From NCBI GenBank assembly GCA_023375785.1, contig SZWC01000530.1, forward strand, positions 166,014 to 230,013: a stretch of 64,000 nt of DNA. The letters are read 5' to 3'. The position numbers and the translations under genes are program-made. Below are positions 36,067 to 47,560 of this stretch, one piece after another; the stretch's first letter is position 1, and each line of letters opens with the position of its first letter. This DNA is from Penium margaritaceum. Lineage: Eukaryota > Streptophyta > Zygnematophyceae > Desmidiales > Peniaceae. Below the pieces are notes generated by a model, which was not told where the DNA came from, did not search any database, and saw only the letters and a list, made by a program, of their open reading frames with translations.

Positions 36067-36819
36067 TCCCTACGTATGAGCCAGCACCCGTCCATGTTTC
36101 TCCTACAAATCTATCCTTTCTTTTGAGTCCACATTACCTACATTTGTGGCCCAGCATCCTGGTCCATAGCCTTAGGTGAATTTCTCAGCATTGGGCCATT
36201 TCCTGCGGGCCCGGTCGTCTTCTCCAACCATGGGCTTCTAGGGCTTAGCGAGCGGCTGACTCGACGTCCACAAGCCCAACTTGAAGTTCTTAGATTGGCA
36301 ATCCTGGCACAAATTCCCTTGGCCTGAGTTTCCATGCACACTAAACTCAGGTGCACCCAGCTTGCCTTGTGCACCACATGTTGGTCTGCCATAATTTCTC
36401 GGTTTCTTCATGTGTCGCGGCTGATCTTGTCATGGTCAAACCAAGCCAAGATGCATGTGCTCTGGCCACCCAGAGCTCTTCCTTGACGGTGCCTTGGTGG
36501 TGATCTAGGCATGTTGAAGGAGGAACTTTCAGCTAAGGATGCAGAGCTGTGATATACTACTTGTGAGGATGAGCTAAGACCATCCGTGATCACAGTGTCT
36601 TTGAGTTTTTTTAACCTCTAGCCATGACAAAAAGCTTTACACGCCAAGCGGTTGTAACACACAAAGGTGAAGAATGATGGATCACTAGATCAATACTAGT
36701 CTCTCTTGTCAGCCAAGGAGTTATCATAGGTTGAAGGAGTGGATTTTATAGACACATTTGTACTCACTGGCTATATGACCACTGCTTGTGCCCTATTTGA
36801 GGTTTTTGTTCATTATAAC

Positions 36820-37195
36820 TAGGAGCTACTCAAGATGAATGTGAAAAACGTGTTCCTCCATGGCGCTCTCGAGGTAGATATCTACATGGTTATGGTTCTA
36901 GGCTTTGAGTGAGGTGACAAGGTCTCGTGCTTGTTCCAGGCCTTGTATGGCCTCAAGAAATCAACATGGTGTTTGAACCAAGGGATCACTAACACACTGA
37001 CATGTCTCAACTACGTGCAGAGCAACGTCGACTCGTCCCTCATTCTCGGATGGACAGCTGCACACTTCATTGCCATCGTTGTCTATATGGAAAACCTCCT
37101 AGTTGCATTTACTTTGATGGATTTCGTGAAGGAAGCCAAAGCAATCCTTCAAGATGCCTTCAAGATGAAGGACCTTGCAGCTATGTTTCTTTAGA
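36820..37195 (+). pseudogene. copia D reverse transcriptase relic
   Basis: The plus strand reads KMNVKNVFLHGALEVDIYM (normal M-D-V-K-T-A-F-L-H-G), LFQALYGLKKSTWCLNQ (normal A-L-Y-G-L-K-Q) and, further on, IVVYMENLLVAF (position of the Y-V-D-D box) and FKMKDLAAMFL. It is a fossil. Confidence 0.8.
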
Positions 37196-37399
37196 TGGAT
37201 GTCGTACATAATTCTAAGCACAAAACACGCATGCAACATTAGGCACATTACACCCATCTTTTGAGGAATTTGTTTGTGGAGCTCCTTAGTGAAATTCCCA
37301 TAGCCTCCACCCCCATCACACTGGACAGATGAGATGCCCTGATGGTGGATGGTCTAGCATGATTGGGGGAGACAGTGGATGTGACCCCGTACTTGCACT

Positions 37400-37930
37400 T
37401 TAGTGGCACTCTAATGTACTTCACCACAACCACACAAACAGAAATCACCTTCTCTTTCAACCTCCTTCGACAATTATTATGGTTTCCTTGGACGAGAGCC
37501 CTTCACGTAATTATGGAAGTGGTACACTATGTGGTTTTCACACAAAACCTCAGACTTTGGTTTCAGCGGCAGTGTTTGGTAGTAGTAAATGGCTACATAG
37601 ACAATGAATGGCTCTGTAGCCCTGACAGGTACAATATCCTTGGCTGTGTGTTCCTCCTTGGCATTACCATTGTGTTTTGCGGCAATGAAAAGTAGGACTA
37701 CATCACACATAGCTCATCAGAGGCTGAGCATGTTGTGCTAGGGGCTAAGACCGCTGAAGTAGTGTGGCTGAAACGTTTGTTTCATCAGTTGTGTCATTCA
37801 CTGCATTGTATCATTCTACATTGTGACAACCGAATTGCTCTCAGAATTAAAGAGAAATCTGGTGTAATTCATACACTGACAAAATACATAGCTGTTTATT
37901 ATCATTTTTTCCATGATCTTGTAGTCTGAC
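37400..37930 (+). pseudogene. copia D RNase H relic
   Basis: Has the start of the domain near 37400, then the SSEAEHVVLGAKTAEVVWLKRLF part and ILHCDNRIALRIKEKSG with TKYIAVYYHFFHDLV, matching the copia RNase H end (C-D-N, K-H-I-D-V-x-Y-H-F-I-R-D). It is a fossil. Confidence 0.8.
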
Positions 37931-38215
37931 CAGTGATATTTCCCATCAAGATCGGCACCGAAATGTAGTGGGCTCTCTTCTTGAGCAAGAAATTGGCGCA
38001 CAAAAATTTTGCGGTTGTCGTTTGTTCAATCGGGATTTCTCCCTTGCCTAAAGATGGCTAAGAGCAGGGTGCGTGACTATGGACTGCTGAGAATTGGGTT
38101 GCCCACCAACGTTTATTCTGCATGTGTATGGACATGTGTACCATCAGGTCGTAGGGGAGTTATATGTTGTGAGCCATTCCCATCTGTTTATACAACTCAA
38201 TATGACTACTCGGCC

Positions 38216-38640
38216 GTATCCATGCTTGAGCAGATCCATGATGTCAAACCAACTGGCGTCACAGGACCAACGGGTGGTGACCTCACCCACCTGTAGCTGC
38301 AAGATAGCTGTCATTTTGTCCCAGGTGCTTGCAGGAGTGCTCCATAGCTTCTCTACGGTTGCTACAGGTTTCATTGTGGACTGGCTCTTGAGCCCAATTT
38401 GCATGCTTTACCCTGTGTGTCCACTGATTGATGCTGGACCTGTGTGTGTGACCATTTGTAGTGTCTTTTTCAGTATTATGCAACCCTTACTAGTGTGTCA
38501 GCTGACTTCGTAGTGTTGCCACATCAGTGGTAGCAAGGCTAAGAAGCTTCGTAACAGCTTTGCAACTATGTCGTGATGTGAGTGACTTCCGATGTTGCAC
38601 AGAAGTTGTTATTGGAGTTCATAGAATGGCGTCCATAGCT
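38216..38640 (+). repeat. 3' LTR region, copia D
   Basis: 38216-38442 aligns with the 5' LTR. The right end is not certain. Confidence 0.55.
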
Positions 38641-38869
38641 CCCTCGAGGAGTTTTTTCCTTCGCTTCACTCTAGGGGCAATCGTCATCAATGACCCATGT
38701 AAGTAGACACAAATATTACGAGTCTCCAGATGCTGATTTCCATTTTTACCCCACCCTATTGAGTTTCCTTTTTTACACAACGGCGAAAAATTATCACGTG
38801 GGAGGTGTGGTAGGCGGCTTTGTGTCGACAATATGCATCTCACTCTCTCAATCGCACATTTCTCTCATC

Positions 38870-39165
38870 CTTGCTCACTCTTGCTCTCAAGGAGGGCAAG
38901 CAATGGGGAGGGAACGAGGCTACGGGCCTTGCCCTCGAGGCCCTTGTGGCCTCTCAGCCACCGATCAAGCCACCAGCTCAATCAGCGGCTGGTGGCTAGC
39001 CAGAGGTGGCCACTATCCATCTAGCCAGCAAGCCGCCAGCCAGCCAATGGCCAGTGAGTAGCTGGCCACCAACTAGCCCTCGCTTCAACAAGGGATGGTT
39101 GCACTCCACTCCCTCGCTTTTGCATGGTGTGAGGGTTGAATTGGCCCTCCCGCTACATTCCTCCC
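38870..39165 (+). repeat. dispersed ~330-bp repeat, copy 2
   Basis: Starts TTGCTCACTCTTGCTCTCAA and ends CCCGCTACATT. Colinear with copies at 30370 and 54755. Closest to the copy at 54755 by eye (shared GCCACCAGCTC and GATCA words). Confidence 0.7.
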
Positions 39166-40024
39166 CACTAATTATGAACCGTCACGATTCATGATCAACA
39201 ATTAAGAGTGCCAAATAGTGAAGCATTAACATTGGGAGAAATTAAAATGGTTTCACTCACCAGCTAAACATGATCACGTGAAGGAAACCTTGACCTAACA
39301 TTAAGCTATTCTGACAACATGACTAGAGGCCTTCCCCCTTAAGGCTGGAGTGTTCGCGTGACAACCATGTTGGGCATCCCAAACACCAATTTTGTTTTCT
39401 TTTTTTGAATTCAAGTGGATATCCTTTCCACGCATCAATTTGTGTGACTTTCCAGCTTGATCTTATACTCGTTGAACACAAAGTGGGCAAGAAAGATTCA
39501 GGCTCCAATGAATTGTGTTCAGGTCTTTAGCCGGCTCAATGGACGAGGTATTCCCTAGTAGCTCGTAAAATTTTTGGTGTTCAACTAGGCAAAGGACTTC
39601 GTATTGGCAAGCAATCTCGCATGAAAAACTTCATGTAACTTCACAATATGTGGAAGCAATAATTGGCATGCCACTTGCTGGATGAGTTCAATGATGAGAA
39701 ATGACCTAATCCATTTCGGTACAGTTTTTGTGCCCCAAAGCTGTCACTCCGCACTTGGCCACGGTCTAGAGTAAATGGCGCCGACAGGCAAACCGCCGAC
39801 CGCCCTTGGTATTTCAACCAAGGTAGAGAGCACCCACGGAGTGGTGTTTCCACACTGAAAGGTTCACTTAGCTTGTCCCAACCGTGGCCGGAGAGTGTTC
39901 CAAACTCTCACCCAACTGGCAATGCTACACACCAAAGTGTGCACTTGCACTTGTTCTTTACCCTCTTTCTTGGTGGCCAACAAGGGATTAAGTTTCTCCC
40001 AAGTCTCAAGAGTAAGAGATGATG
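39166..40024. other. unassigned DNA, probably the distal part of an LTR-like sequence
   Basis: No gene. The sequence right of about 39800 is continuous with the TATA-bearing LTR-like stretch below. Confidence 0.4.
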
Positions 40025-40235
40025 TATTATCACATGCAAATGACAGGCCTTATATAGTCTCTGGTCAGTGCTCCCAGTGGCTCCTTGGAGGGGCCTCCCC
40101 CCCAAGGCCACCCTAGACAGTGTCATCAGCTTTGATGACATGGCACCCTCTGTGACCGCCAAGTGGCGCTTGATCCACCTTGGACCTTAGAGGCTTCTAG
40201 GAAGCTTCCTTGGCCCTTTTTAGTCACAAAGAAAA
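40025..40235 (-). repeat. LTR-like stretch, left copy of a duplicated 211 bp
   Basis: On the minus strand it contains ACTATATAAGG (40049-40059), a TATA-like box as found in LTR promoters. It repeats at 40334-40544 with a single difference (40172 versus 40481). The gap between suggests an assembly duplication. Confidence 0.7.
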
Positions 40236-40333
40236 NNNNNNNNNNNNNNNNNNNNNNNNNNNNNNNNNNNNNNNNNNNNNNNNNNNNNNNNNNNNNNNNN
40301 NNNNNNNNNNNNNNNNNNNNNNNNNNNNNNNNN
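40236..40333. other. assembly gap (98 N)
   Basis: Flanked on both sides by the same 211-bp sequence. Confidence 0.99.
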
Positions 40334-40544
40334 TATTATCACATGCAAATGACAGGCCTTATATAGTCTCTGGTCAGTGCTCCCAGTGGCTCCTTGGAGG
40401 GGCCTCCCCCCCAAGGCCACCCTAGACAGTGTCATCAGCTTTGATGACATGGCACCCTCTGTGACCGCCAAGTGGCGCTTAATCCACCTTGGACCTTAGA
40501 GGCTTCTAGGAAGCTTCCTTGGCCCTTTTTAGTCACAAAGAAAA
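40334..40544 (-). repeat. right copy of the duplicated 211 bp
   Basis: Identical to 40025-40235 except for one base. Continues to the right into the tRNA-like piece. Confidence 0.9.
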
Positions 40545-40547
40545 GTT

Positions 40548-40625
40548 GATCCTGGCGGAATTTGACCCTAGACCTCTCCCTTGCGAGATGGCGCCTTCAC
40601 CCACTAGGCTGTAGGAAGTTGTCCT
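40548..40625 (-). repeat. tRNA-derived, SINE-like piece
   Basis: On the minus strand it has an A-box-like AGCCTAGTGG, then GAAGGCGCC, and about 35 bases later a B-box-like GGGTCAAATTCC. The spacing is that of a pol III promoter in a tRNA or SINE head. It lacks a clear cloverleaf, so a working tRNA is unlikely. The 3' body would be the duplicated 211-bp stretch. Confidence 0.5.
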
Positions 40626-41079
40626 AAGGAGCATGCACCAGGTAGACTACCAAGAGTAGACCAAGGGGACTTACTCCACAAGGATGAGCAGTGCATGCTT
40701 TGTCTCTCTCAGCCTCTCTTCGTGTCGCTGGGGGACTTGCGCTACAAGCGCAGTGCATACCCAGTCTAAATCTTCCGCTGATTGGACCAGGGGTATACAC
40801 AGAACATAACAAAAGCAACTGTAACCAAGTAATTTTGGTGCTTAGACACGCCTTGTCACTTATGTCAAATGAGACCAAACAACAGTTTTGTAAAGTATAT
40901 GCCCTCTTTCATTGTTGAGCCGCTTGAAGGTGACCCTTGGCCTCATGAAATAAGGAGTCTATGCATTTGAAAAGGGCTTGAGCAAAATGAAAATTTCCCT
41001 CATGGCTACTACTCTTCACCAATAAAGAGGGCACTGCTAGATGTCGACCACTATTTGACACAAATAGTGTGAATTGTTT
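40626..41079. other. unassigned DNA left of the gypsy relic
   Basis: No gene. A gypsy 3' LTR would be expected here, but I found no matching copy near 51650. Confidence 0.4.
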
Positions 41080-41730
41080 TCACTCGTTCACAGGATTATT
41101 CACCACAAACTCTATTGGTGCTAAGAATTTTTCCCAGTCATTCATTGTAGGGTCTACGTACAAGTGTAGCATCTGCTTAAGAATATAATTCATGTGCTCC
41201 ATTTTTCTGTTGTTTTCAGGGAAAACATAATGCCAACATTTGAGACTCCCTAATGATGGAATCGTGAGAAATTTTCCAGAATTTACCAGCAATTCTATCT
41301 CGATCATGGATGATACAAAATGAAAGGTTGTGGTACTTCACGACACCTTTGAAGAAGAGACGGGCGGTCTCCTCTATCTTCAAATCAGTCGTTGTAGGAA
41401 TGAAGTGTATCACCTTTGTTAGAATATCCACAACCACTAGTATTGAGTAGTAGGGACCGTGTTTGAAGGACTGGCATTAATGTTGATATTGACATAGTTC
41501 AATGGAGCCCCAGGGATGGAGAGATCTTAGAGGAGTCCAGCAAGTTTTTTGTTACTAGCCTTGTTCCAAATAAATGGGTCAGCTTTCATGCAATACGTGC
41601 AGTCATCGACATTCCATCCTGGCCGGTGTTAATGTCGATACTTGCACTCCACTAATATTGGTCCAAGAGTGCTGTCATGACTTTTGAGATCCCACATGTC
41701 CTGCCACTGGTAGGTCATGGAACCGGAAGA
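41080..41730 (-). pseudogene. gypsy integrase relic
   Basis: Minus strand reads the zinc-binding HDLPVAGHVGSQKS, then VVVDILTKVIHFIP (classic gypsy V-V-V-D-R-x-T-K-x-A-H-F-I-P), IIHDRDRIAGKFWK (normal S-D-R-D-x-x-F-x-S-x-F-W) and MNYILKQMLHLYV. This is a strong gypsy signature. It is a fossil in several frames. Confidence 0.88.
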
Positions 41731-41899
41731 TGATTTTTTTGGAGGTATTCTATGTCCGACACAACGGCTTGATTTCCATGCCAATCAATACATGCAGCCT
41801 CACCAATCAATACTTGTCCAGATTTTAAGATTCTTGAAACCAAGAATCTATGTAGTTTCCATTCGTATCCTATTTACAAGATGATTGTAGTGGATAATC

Positions 41900-42480
41900 T
41901 CTCAAGGTAATCTTTGCACAGTGATGATCTTTGCATCGTCACTATTGCCATGGCTAGGAAAAAATCCTCCGACCTTGGTGGATGCTTTAATTTCCACAGG
42001 ATGTTGGCTTTGTGGATCAGCCACATTGATGCATCCCCGCTGACATTCCCACGTAATCAGAATCAGCCCAGGTACTCACTCAAATGCATCTGTCATCTTG
42101 ACAGGTTCAGTTGCATTTGGAAGAATACCAACGGGTTGTGGTCAATCACGACCGTCACGCCCCCCTCAGTACCTTCGAGGTAACAACGCTACATCTTAAA
42201 AGAGTGTACCAGCAAGGACCTCCAGATCACCATTCGTGTACCGAATCTCCACGGGGATGATCTTCTCGCTCTTGTATGTAGCTCAATGACCATTCTCCAT
42301 GAGAACTACTCTGAGTACTACTATTGACACATCATGTCGCATCCCCCACATTTGTGATAGATTTGAAAGAGCTAAGACATGCTCTGTGGAGAAAGGTTCT
42401 TTGAATTTGAGAAACAAACTCTCGTAGTCAAGTTCCCATGGTGAATGCATGTTCTTTCATGTAGGCCTAGTTAGTGGAGG
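41900..42480 (-). pseudogene. gypsy RNase H relic
   Basis: Minus strand shows VVLRVVLMENGH, a region like the T-D-A-S box position, then IRYTNGDLEVLAG, VVIDHNPLVFF (normal V-x-T-D-H-x-x-L) and the MWLIHKANIL end. Order and spacing fit gypsy RNase H between RT and integrase. Confidence 0.65.
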
Positions 42481-42499
42481 TACCAAGGCCAAATATCCT

Positions 42500-43310
42500 T
42501 GCATGAACCATCAAAAGAAGTTTGCAAGGACCAGAAAAGACCTAGTATGGCCAACATTTTTTGTGCAAGGCTATTCTACCGTGGCTTGAACCTTTCATGG
42601 TTGGACGAAGATATCCTCATTGCCGGCTATGTGTCTAAGGTATTTGCATTCATTTTCTGCAAATTTGAACTTGCTGGAAATTCGTGAGGACTTTGCACAA
42701 ATTTTCTCTGTGATCTTCAAATGATTTGGATAAAACAGGGATGTTCTTCACAAAAACCAAGAGATCTTGGTGAATATATGGTTCATTTCTTTATGGAAGG
42801 TTTCCAAGACATTTGTTAGCCCGAAACACAAAACCTGTAGCTGATAATAACTCATCTGCATCCAAAACTTGGCTTGATCCACCCTTTTGGAAGGCACTCT
42901 TAGACTGGATTGTTTCTGTTCTGCTTTCCTGGTGAACTAAGGCAGAACATGGATCTAAACAAAGGAGTAACCTTCATTTGCAGCAAAAGTGTATTGCCCA
43001 TGTGTCGTGCTAGTGCAAGCCCAGCCACTGGGTCTTGGAATACATCCAAGAGCTCCGCCAACAGACATTTGATCTCTTACAGTGTGTCTTCCTCCACTTC
43101 TTCCTCCTCTTTCTAGAGTTGAGCCAAGAAGTATTGACAAACCTGTTGATCTTTTTTCACTTGCATCACAGAAAAGATGGCATGGATTTGAAGTTGGTTC
43201 AATGACAATTCCGTACGCAGAATCAAAGAAAAGAGGTTTTTATCCCTTTCTAGGGATAAAGTGCTTTGATTCAAAGACCATCATAGCCTTGTTCTTACAG
43301 AGCTATTGAG
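42500..43310 (-). pseudogene. gypsy reverse transcriptase relic
   Basis: Minus strand shows a part like L-L-S-A-T-G-F-V-F-R-A-N-K (normal pattern M-P-F-G-L-x-N-A), then LLVFVKNIPVLSKSFEDHRE (normal F-x-D-D-I-L-V-Y-S-K-x-x-x-E-H). The HL..VL and C-x-Y-L motifs follow. It is a fossil. Confidence 0.72.
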
Positions 43311-43531
43311 TGCCTAGAATCTGTTGACATGGTGTGCCCCTTGCCGTGAGTACCGTTGATTGTACTCCCTGGTTAGACCACTGAGGAGTGGTCATACACC
43401 TGATATGACTTTAGATTTGGATTCCTTGGATTTTTCCATGCAGGATCGAGCTTTGAATTGCTCGGTCTGAGTGAGTATTCAGAAAGTTAGCCTAGCTGGA
43501 AGTTCGGATGTTGGGCGGGTAGAATGTGGTA

Positions 43532-43549
43532 CCCGCCATGGGTGGCGGG
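43532..43549 (+). promoter_or_regulatory. LTR B hairpin 1
   Basis: CCCGCCA and TGGCGGG form a perfect 7-bp stem around a TGGG loop. Identical in the 3' LTR (48536-48553). The next bases (to 43563) can pair with it in an alternative fold. Confidence 0.7.
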
Positions 43550-43674
43550 ATAATCCACCGCCAGTGATCCGAGTTCGTTCCTAATGTGCTCCAAATGCAC
43601 CAGGGGCATGAATGAGGCAACTATAAGGACCTCCTTGACCAGGATGAAACTTTCATTGACTTTGGGTGAGGAAA

Positions 43675-43705
43675 GGCGCTCCGACGAAGACATCGTCGAA
43701 GCGCC
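43675..43705 (+). promoter_or_regulatory. LTR B hairpin 2
   Basis: Stem GGCGCT + CGACGA with TCGTCG + AGCGCC, one C/A mismatch, loop AGACA. Identical at 48680-48710 and kept with changed loop in the diverged solo LTR at 60386 (near 60717-60746). Confidence 0.75.
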
Positions 43706-44049
43706 TCCCATTGCCTAGCGAGCAAGGCAAGCTGGGCGGCTCCACCAAGAGCTACTTCGACGGCCGTAGCAGGGGCTCTACTGCTCCGTTTTTGGCGTGC
43801 TTGGATACTTTGGAAATCTTAGATCACAGGCTATAAGGATTTGATGTAATCTCACTATGCTAAGAAAAAAAAAACGTGTTTTGATTCAGTTCTACTGAAT
43901 GCGACGCGTTCTATCCACTCCTATCCGTAGTCCTTGTGCTCCACACTCTTCACCATTGGTGTCCATTGGCTACCCCAACCATTGGTAGCATGTATCAGTG
44001 AGAGCTAGACATCCTTGAAGGTGTCTCCATAGCCACTAGTGCCATCAAA

Positions 44050-44064
44050 GGGTTATGGGCCCAC
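44050..44064 (+). promoter_or_regulatory. primer binding site, initiator tRNA-Met anticodon arm
   Basis: GGGTTATGGGCCCAC two bases after the LTR, identical to that of family A (5367-5381 and 63344-63358). Confidence 0.75.
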
Positions 44065-44114
44065 GTGCCTCGAAGGACCCTACCTCTTCAACGTTCACGC
44101 TACCGCCGCGAGCC

Positions 44115-44905
44115 ATGGCAACGACCGAGCAAGAGAGCATCACCTCCATCTCCAAGTTTGATGGGAACGGCTTCCCTTTATGGAGGTGGCAGTTTGAGTT
44201 CTACCTCAATGACAAAGGCCTGCTTGAGCTGGTCAACGGTAAAAGACCGCCCCTCCGGATACCGCGACGCTGGAGGAAGTGGAGAAGTACAAGAAGCGCA
44301 ACAAGAAGGCACTTGCATTGTTGGTGTTAGCGCTAGCTCCGCCGCAGCGCGCACTGATTCAAGGATGCACGGAGGCCACGGAGGCGTAGAAGAAGCTCTG
44401 CACCATCTACCAGTCCACCAACTTTGCTAACCAACTCTTCATCTTCAAGAGGCTCGTCACCCTCCAAGCCAATGAAGGCGACGCCATCTTGGAGATCCTA
44501 CAACAGATTGAGTCCCTCACTGTCGAGTGCGTAGCCACCCGATGAAAGGTCGACCCTCAGCTACAAGCCATGATCCTCCTCCTGGCCTTGCCAGACAGTT
44601 GGAGTCCCATGATCACCGTCGTAGGTGGCTGCTCCGCCGATGAGCTGAAGTACCCGAAGGTGGCTGAGTATGTCCGCAATGAATGGATGCAGCGTGGTGG
44701 GAGAAAGAGAGCGGGGCAATGTCAAGTTCTACCTATGTCGTTCGCCCTCAAGCTGGAGGGGGAGGCAAGAGGGGGAAGGGTGCCAAGCAGGGCACCAAGA
44801 GAGGTGACAACAAGGGGGAGTGCTACAACTGTGCCAAACAGGGCAACTACGCATGCGACTGCCCCAGCAAGAAGTCGGACCAGCCCAGGAAGGGTGGGAA
44901 GAAGG
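44115..44905 (+). pseudogene. copia B gag relic with zinc knuckle
   Basis: The first ATG (44115) gives MATTEQESITSISKF, then NGFPLWRWQFEFYLNDKG, a good copia gag start. The helical body follows in another frame. A zinc-knuckle-like CYNCAKQGNYACDC lies at 44821-44862, after a Gly/Lys-rich stretch. It is a fossil. Confidence 0.88.
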
Positions 44906-45290
44906 ACACCCAAGCCATGATGGCCAGGGAGTCTACAGACTTGACAGATCTGGACATCACGGTGATCGACTCCAGATCAGGATGCCACACACAATGCAAC
45001 TGGGCGGTATTCCTCACCTACGGCGCCACCGAGCAGCGGATGACAGTGGCCAACGGCGAAACTGAGTTGGCCGCGAGCAAAGGCAATGTTCGCATTGAGT
45101 CGGTGGTGAACGGGAAAGTCATTCCGTGCACCATCTACGACGTGCTCCACATGCCTAACTTTGGGGCAAACCTGCTGTTAGCCAGCCGCCTTACCGACAA
45201 GGAGCTTGAGGTTCTCTTCAAAAAGAAAGAGGTCATCATCCCGAAGGAGGGGAATGGCGAGGTGATTGTACGTGGCAAGAGGGAGGAGGA
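44906..45290 (+). pseudogene. copia B protease relic
   Basis: VIDSRSGCHT (normal D-S-G-A-T region), QRMTVANGETELAASKGN, then IYDVLHMPNFGANLLLASRL, the late copia protease motif. Long and well preserved in one frame. It is a fossil. Confidence 0.85.
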
Positions 45291-46235
45291 CGTGTACCTT
45301 CTTCCTACCAAGCTTCTTGCCGATGCGGCGAGGATTGATGCCGTCCACCTCGTGACAAAGGATGATAGAGACTCGGACCTGTGGCACCGCCGTCTTTGCC
45401 ACATCGCTCCCTCAATTGTGAGTGACATGGCAAAGAAGGAAGTGGTACGGGGTCTTGAGGTCAAGAGCCTCGACGCAGTCAAGAATGTCGTGTACGAGCT
45501 GTGCGTGGTCGGCAAGGCGACACGGCAGCCGTTCGATGGCAAAGGGATGCATGCATCGGCGAAGCTAGAGGTGGTCCACACTGACGTGTGTGGACCATTC
45601 GAGAGCTCCATCGAGGGTTCTCGCTACTTCGTGACCTTCATCACAGCCGCAAGCTCTACCGCTACATCATCAAGAGGAAGAGTGATGTCCTGACATATAT
45701 GCAGGAGTTTGTGGCAGTAGTGGAGTGGAAAATAGGGTTGAAGGTGAAGGCACTCTGGAGCGACAACGGCAGCGAGTACAAGGGTTGCTCGGCATGGATG
45801 AAAAGTAAGGGGATCGCGTGGCAAAAAACTACGCCATACTCTCCACAGAAGAACGGCGTCGCTAAGAGGGCGAACCGCACCATCCTCAACATGGTCCAGA
45901 CCATGTTGAGCGATGCCGGCCTCCCGCAACGGCACTGGGGTGAGGCGGCAGGGAGAGCGTCGTACATCATGAACCTCACGCCGACAAAGCCGCTAAAGGA
46001 TGTTGAGTCCAAGGTGTGGAAGATGCCACAAGAGGTGTGGAGCGGGAGAAAGATAACTATGGCTCACCTCCACACATTTGGCAGCATTGCACATGCTGTT
46101 GAGCAGACACAGGATGGGAGGGGCAAGCTGGACACGCGGACTTGCTGGTGCATCTTTGTTGGGTACGAGAGCGGGAGTAAGGCATACTGGCTCTTCGACC
46201 CGCGGAGGCAGCACATCGTGAAGAGTCATGATGTC
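45291..46235 (+). pseudogene. copia B integrase relic
   Basis: The pre-integrase LWHRRLCHIAPSIV, with C-x-V-x-G-K-A-T-R-Q-P-F, then KLEVVHTDVCGPFESS, then LWSDNGSEYKGC (a core D-N-G), YSPQKNGVAKRANRTILNMV, ASYIMNLTPTKPL and CWCIFVGYESGSKAYWLFD. This is a complete set of copia integrase landmarks in more than one frame. It is a fossil. Confidence 0.9.
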
Positions 46236-46711
46236 ACGTTTGACGAGGACAGCCATTGGACGGACAAGGACACGGGTCCCTCCAAGCGGGGGGAGTGGCT
46301 GCCACTCCTCGAGGGGGGACGCCGAAGGACGCAAAAGAGGGTGACGTCCGAGGAGCTCCAAGAGGTGAGAAGCATCCGGGGGATGGGGGAGCGGCTGATT
46401 TGCATTCAGCCGAGTCGGACAATGAGTCCAAAGTGTCGGCAACAGTGGAGCTGAACAAGGAGGCGGGGAGTGAATCCACATCTCCACGGTCCTCGAGAGA
46501 AGGGGAGCAGGACAGCGGTGTGAGTGGCACCGCAAGAGGGCAGCGGCAGCAGTAGCAGTGGCAGCAGCAGCAGCAGCCTCAACAGCAACAGTCCCGAAGA
46601 AGCGGACACTCAAGGAGGACGGCAAAACGGTATGATGTCGCAGAGGGCATCTGGACTGGGTTTGCTCGAGCGTTCTTTGTACAAGAGGAGTCCGAGACCG
46701 TCAAGGAGACA
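46236..46711 (+). pseudogene. copia B integrase-RT linker
   Basis: Acidic/basic, Ser/Gly-rich hinge with runs of CAG-type triplets (46550-46590). Weakly conserved in the family. Confidence 0.6.
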
Positions 46712-47560
46712 TTGCAGCAGAAGGATGGGGCTGATTGGGAGGGAGCCATAAAATCTGAGCTCGCCTCCCATAAAGAGAACAGCACTTGGCAGCTGATTGA
46801 CATGCCGGAGGGCGCAAAAATCATCAGCTCCAGGTGGATCTTCAAGAAGAAGCTCACCAAGGAGGGGAAGGTGGAGTGGTACAAAGCGCGGCTGGTGGCG
46901 AAGGGGTACGTCCAGTAGAAGGGTGAACACTACGATGAGACCTTCGTACCGGTGGTGAAGTTTACCTCCATCCGCTCCATCCTCTCAGTGGCGGCGGTGC
47001 GCGATTATGAGGTCCACCAGATGGATGTGAAAACCGCATTCCTCAATGGCGACCTAAACAAGGAGGTCCTCATGGAGATGCCGGAGGGGGTGGACGTGCT
47101 ACCGAGGAAGGTGTGCCGGCTTCGCAAGGCACTCTACGGGCTAAAGCAAGCGCCACTTATGTGGAACCTGAAAATGGACGGCTTCATGGCCAAAATTGGC
47201 TTTAAGCGCTGTGAAGCGGATCAGAGCGTGTACGTACGGAAGCAACCGGGGTTGCACCAGATCGTGGTCCTTATCGTGGATAACCTCATCCTCCTGTCAT
47301 CCTACATGGAGGAGTTGGTGAACCTGAAGCGGCAGCTGGACAGTCGGTTCAAAATGACGAGGTCGTCCATGTCAGTACATGGACGACCTCGAGTACTACC
47401 TCTGCGTCGCCATCGAGAGGGACCGCAAGGCATGCACGCTAGAGATGGGGCAGGCAAAGTACATGCAAGAGGTGCTCCACCGCTACAACATGGAGGAGTG
47501 CAACCCCATCGGCACACCCATGACCACCACGTGTGAGCTGAGCTCAAGCATGGGGCCGAG
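46712..47560 (+). pseudogene. copia B reverse transcriptase relic
   Basis: WEGAIKSELASHKENSTWQL, SRWIFKKKLTKEGKVEWYKARLVAKGYVQ, VKFTSIRSILSVAAVRDYEVHQMDVKTAFLNGDL (given in parts), ALYGLKQAP, the YVDN-like box IVDNLILLSSYMEEL, RFKMTRSS, and EYYLCVAIERDRK. Nearly complete for the family. It is a fossil. Confidence 0.9.

Larger units (their letters stand above)
31041..38640 (+). mobile_element. Ty1/copia LTR retrotransposon, family D (very old fossil)
   Basis: Two LTR-like stretches of equal length (31041-31267 and 38216-38442, 227 bp each) share sequence (for example GTGGACTGGCTCTTGA), at very roughly 70% by eye. Between them are recognisable integrase, a proline-rich linker, reverse transcriptase and RNase H parts in copia order on the plus strand. 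The coding region is heavily decayed. End points are approximate, and no target duplication was found. It is the most degraded copia element here. Confidence 0.75.
43322..44047 (+). repeat. 5' LTR, copia family B
   Basis: 726 bp. Contains two strong hairpins (43532-43549 and 43675-43705) and an A-rich stretch near 43863-43873. TATA-like GCTATAAGG near 43831. Confidence 0.95.

Noticed and set aside
45135-45611. Minus-strand frame of 158 codons in copia B
   Set aside because: Shadow of the integrase region on the plus strand.
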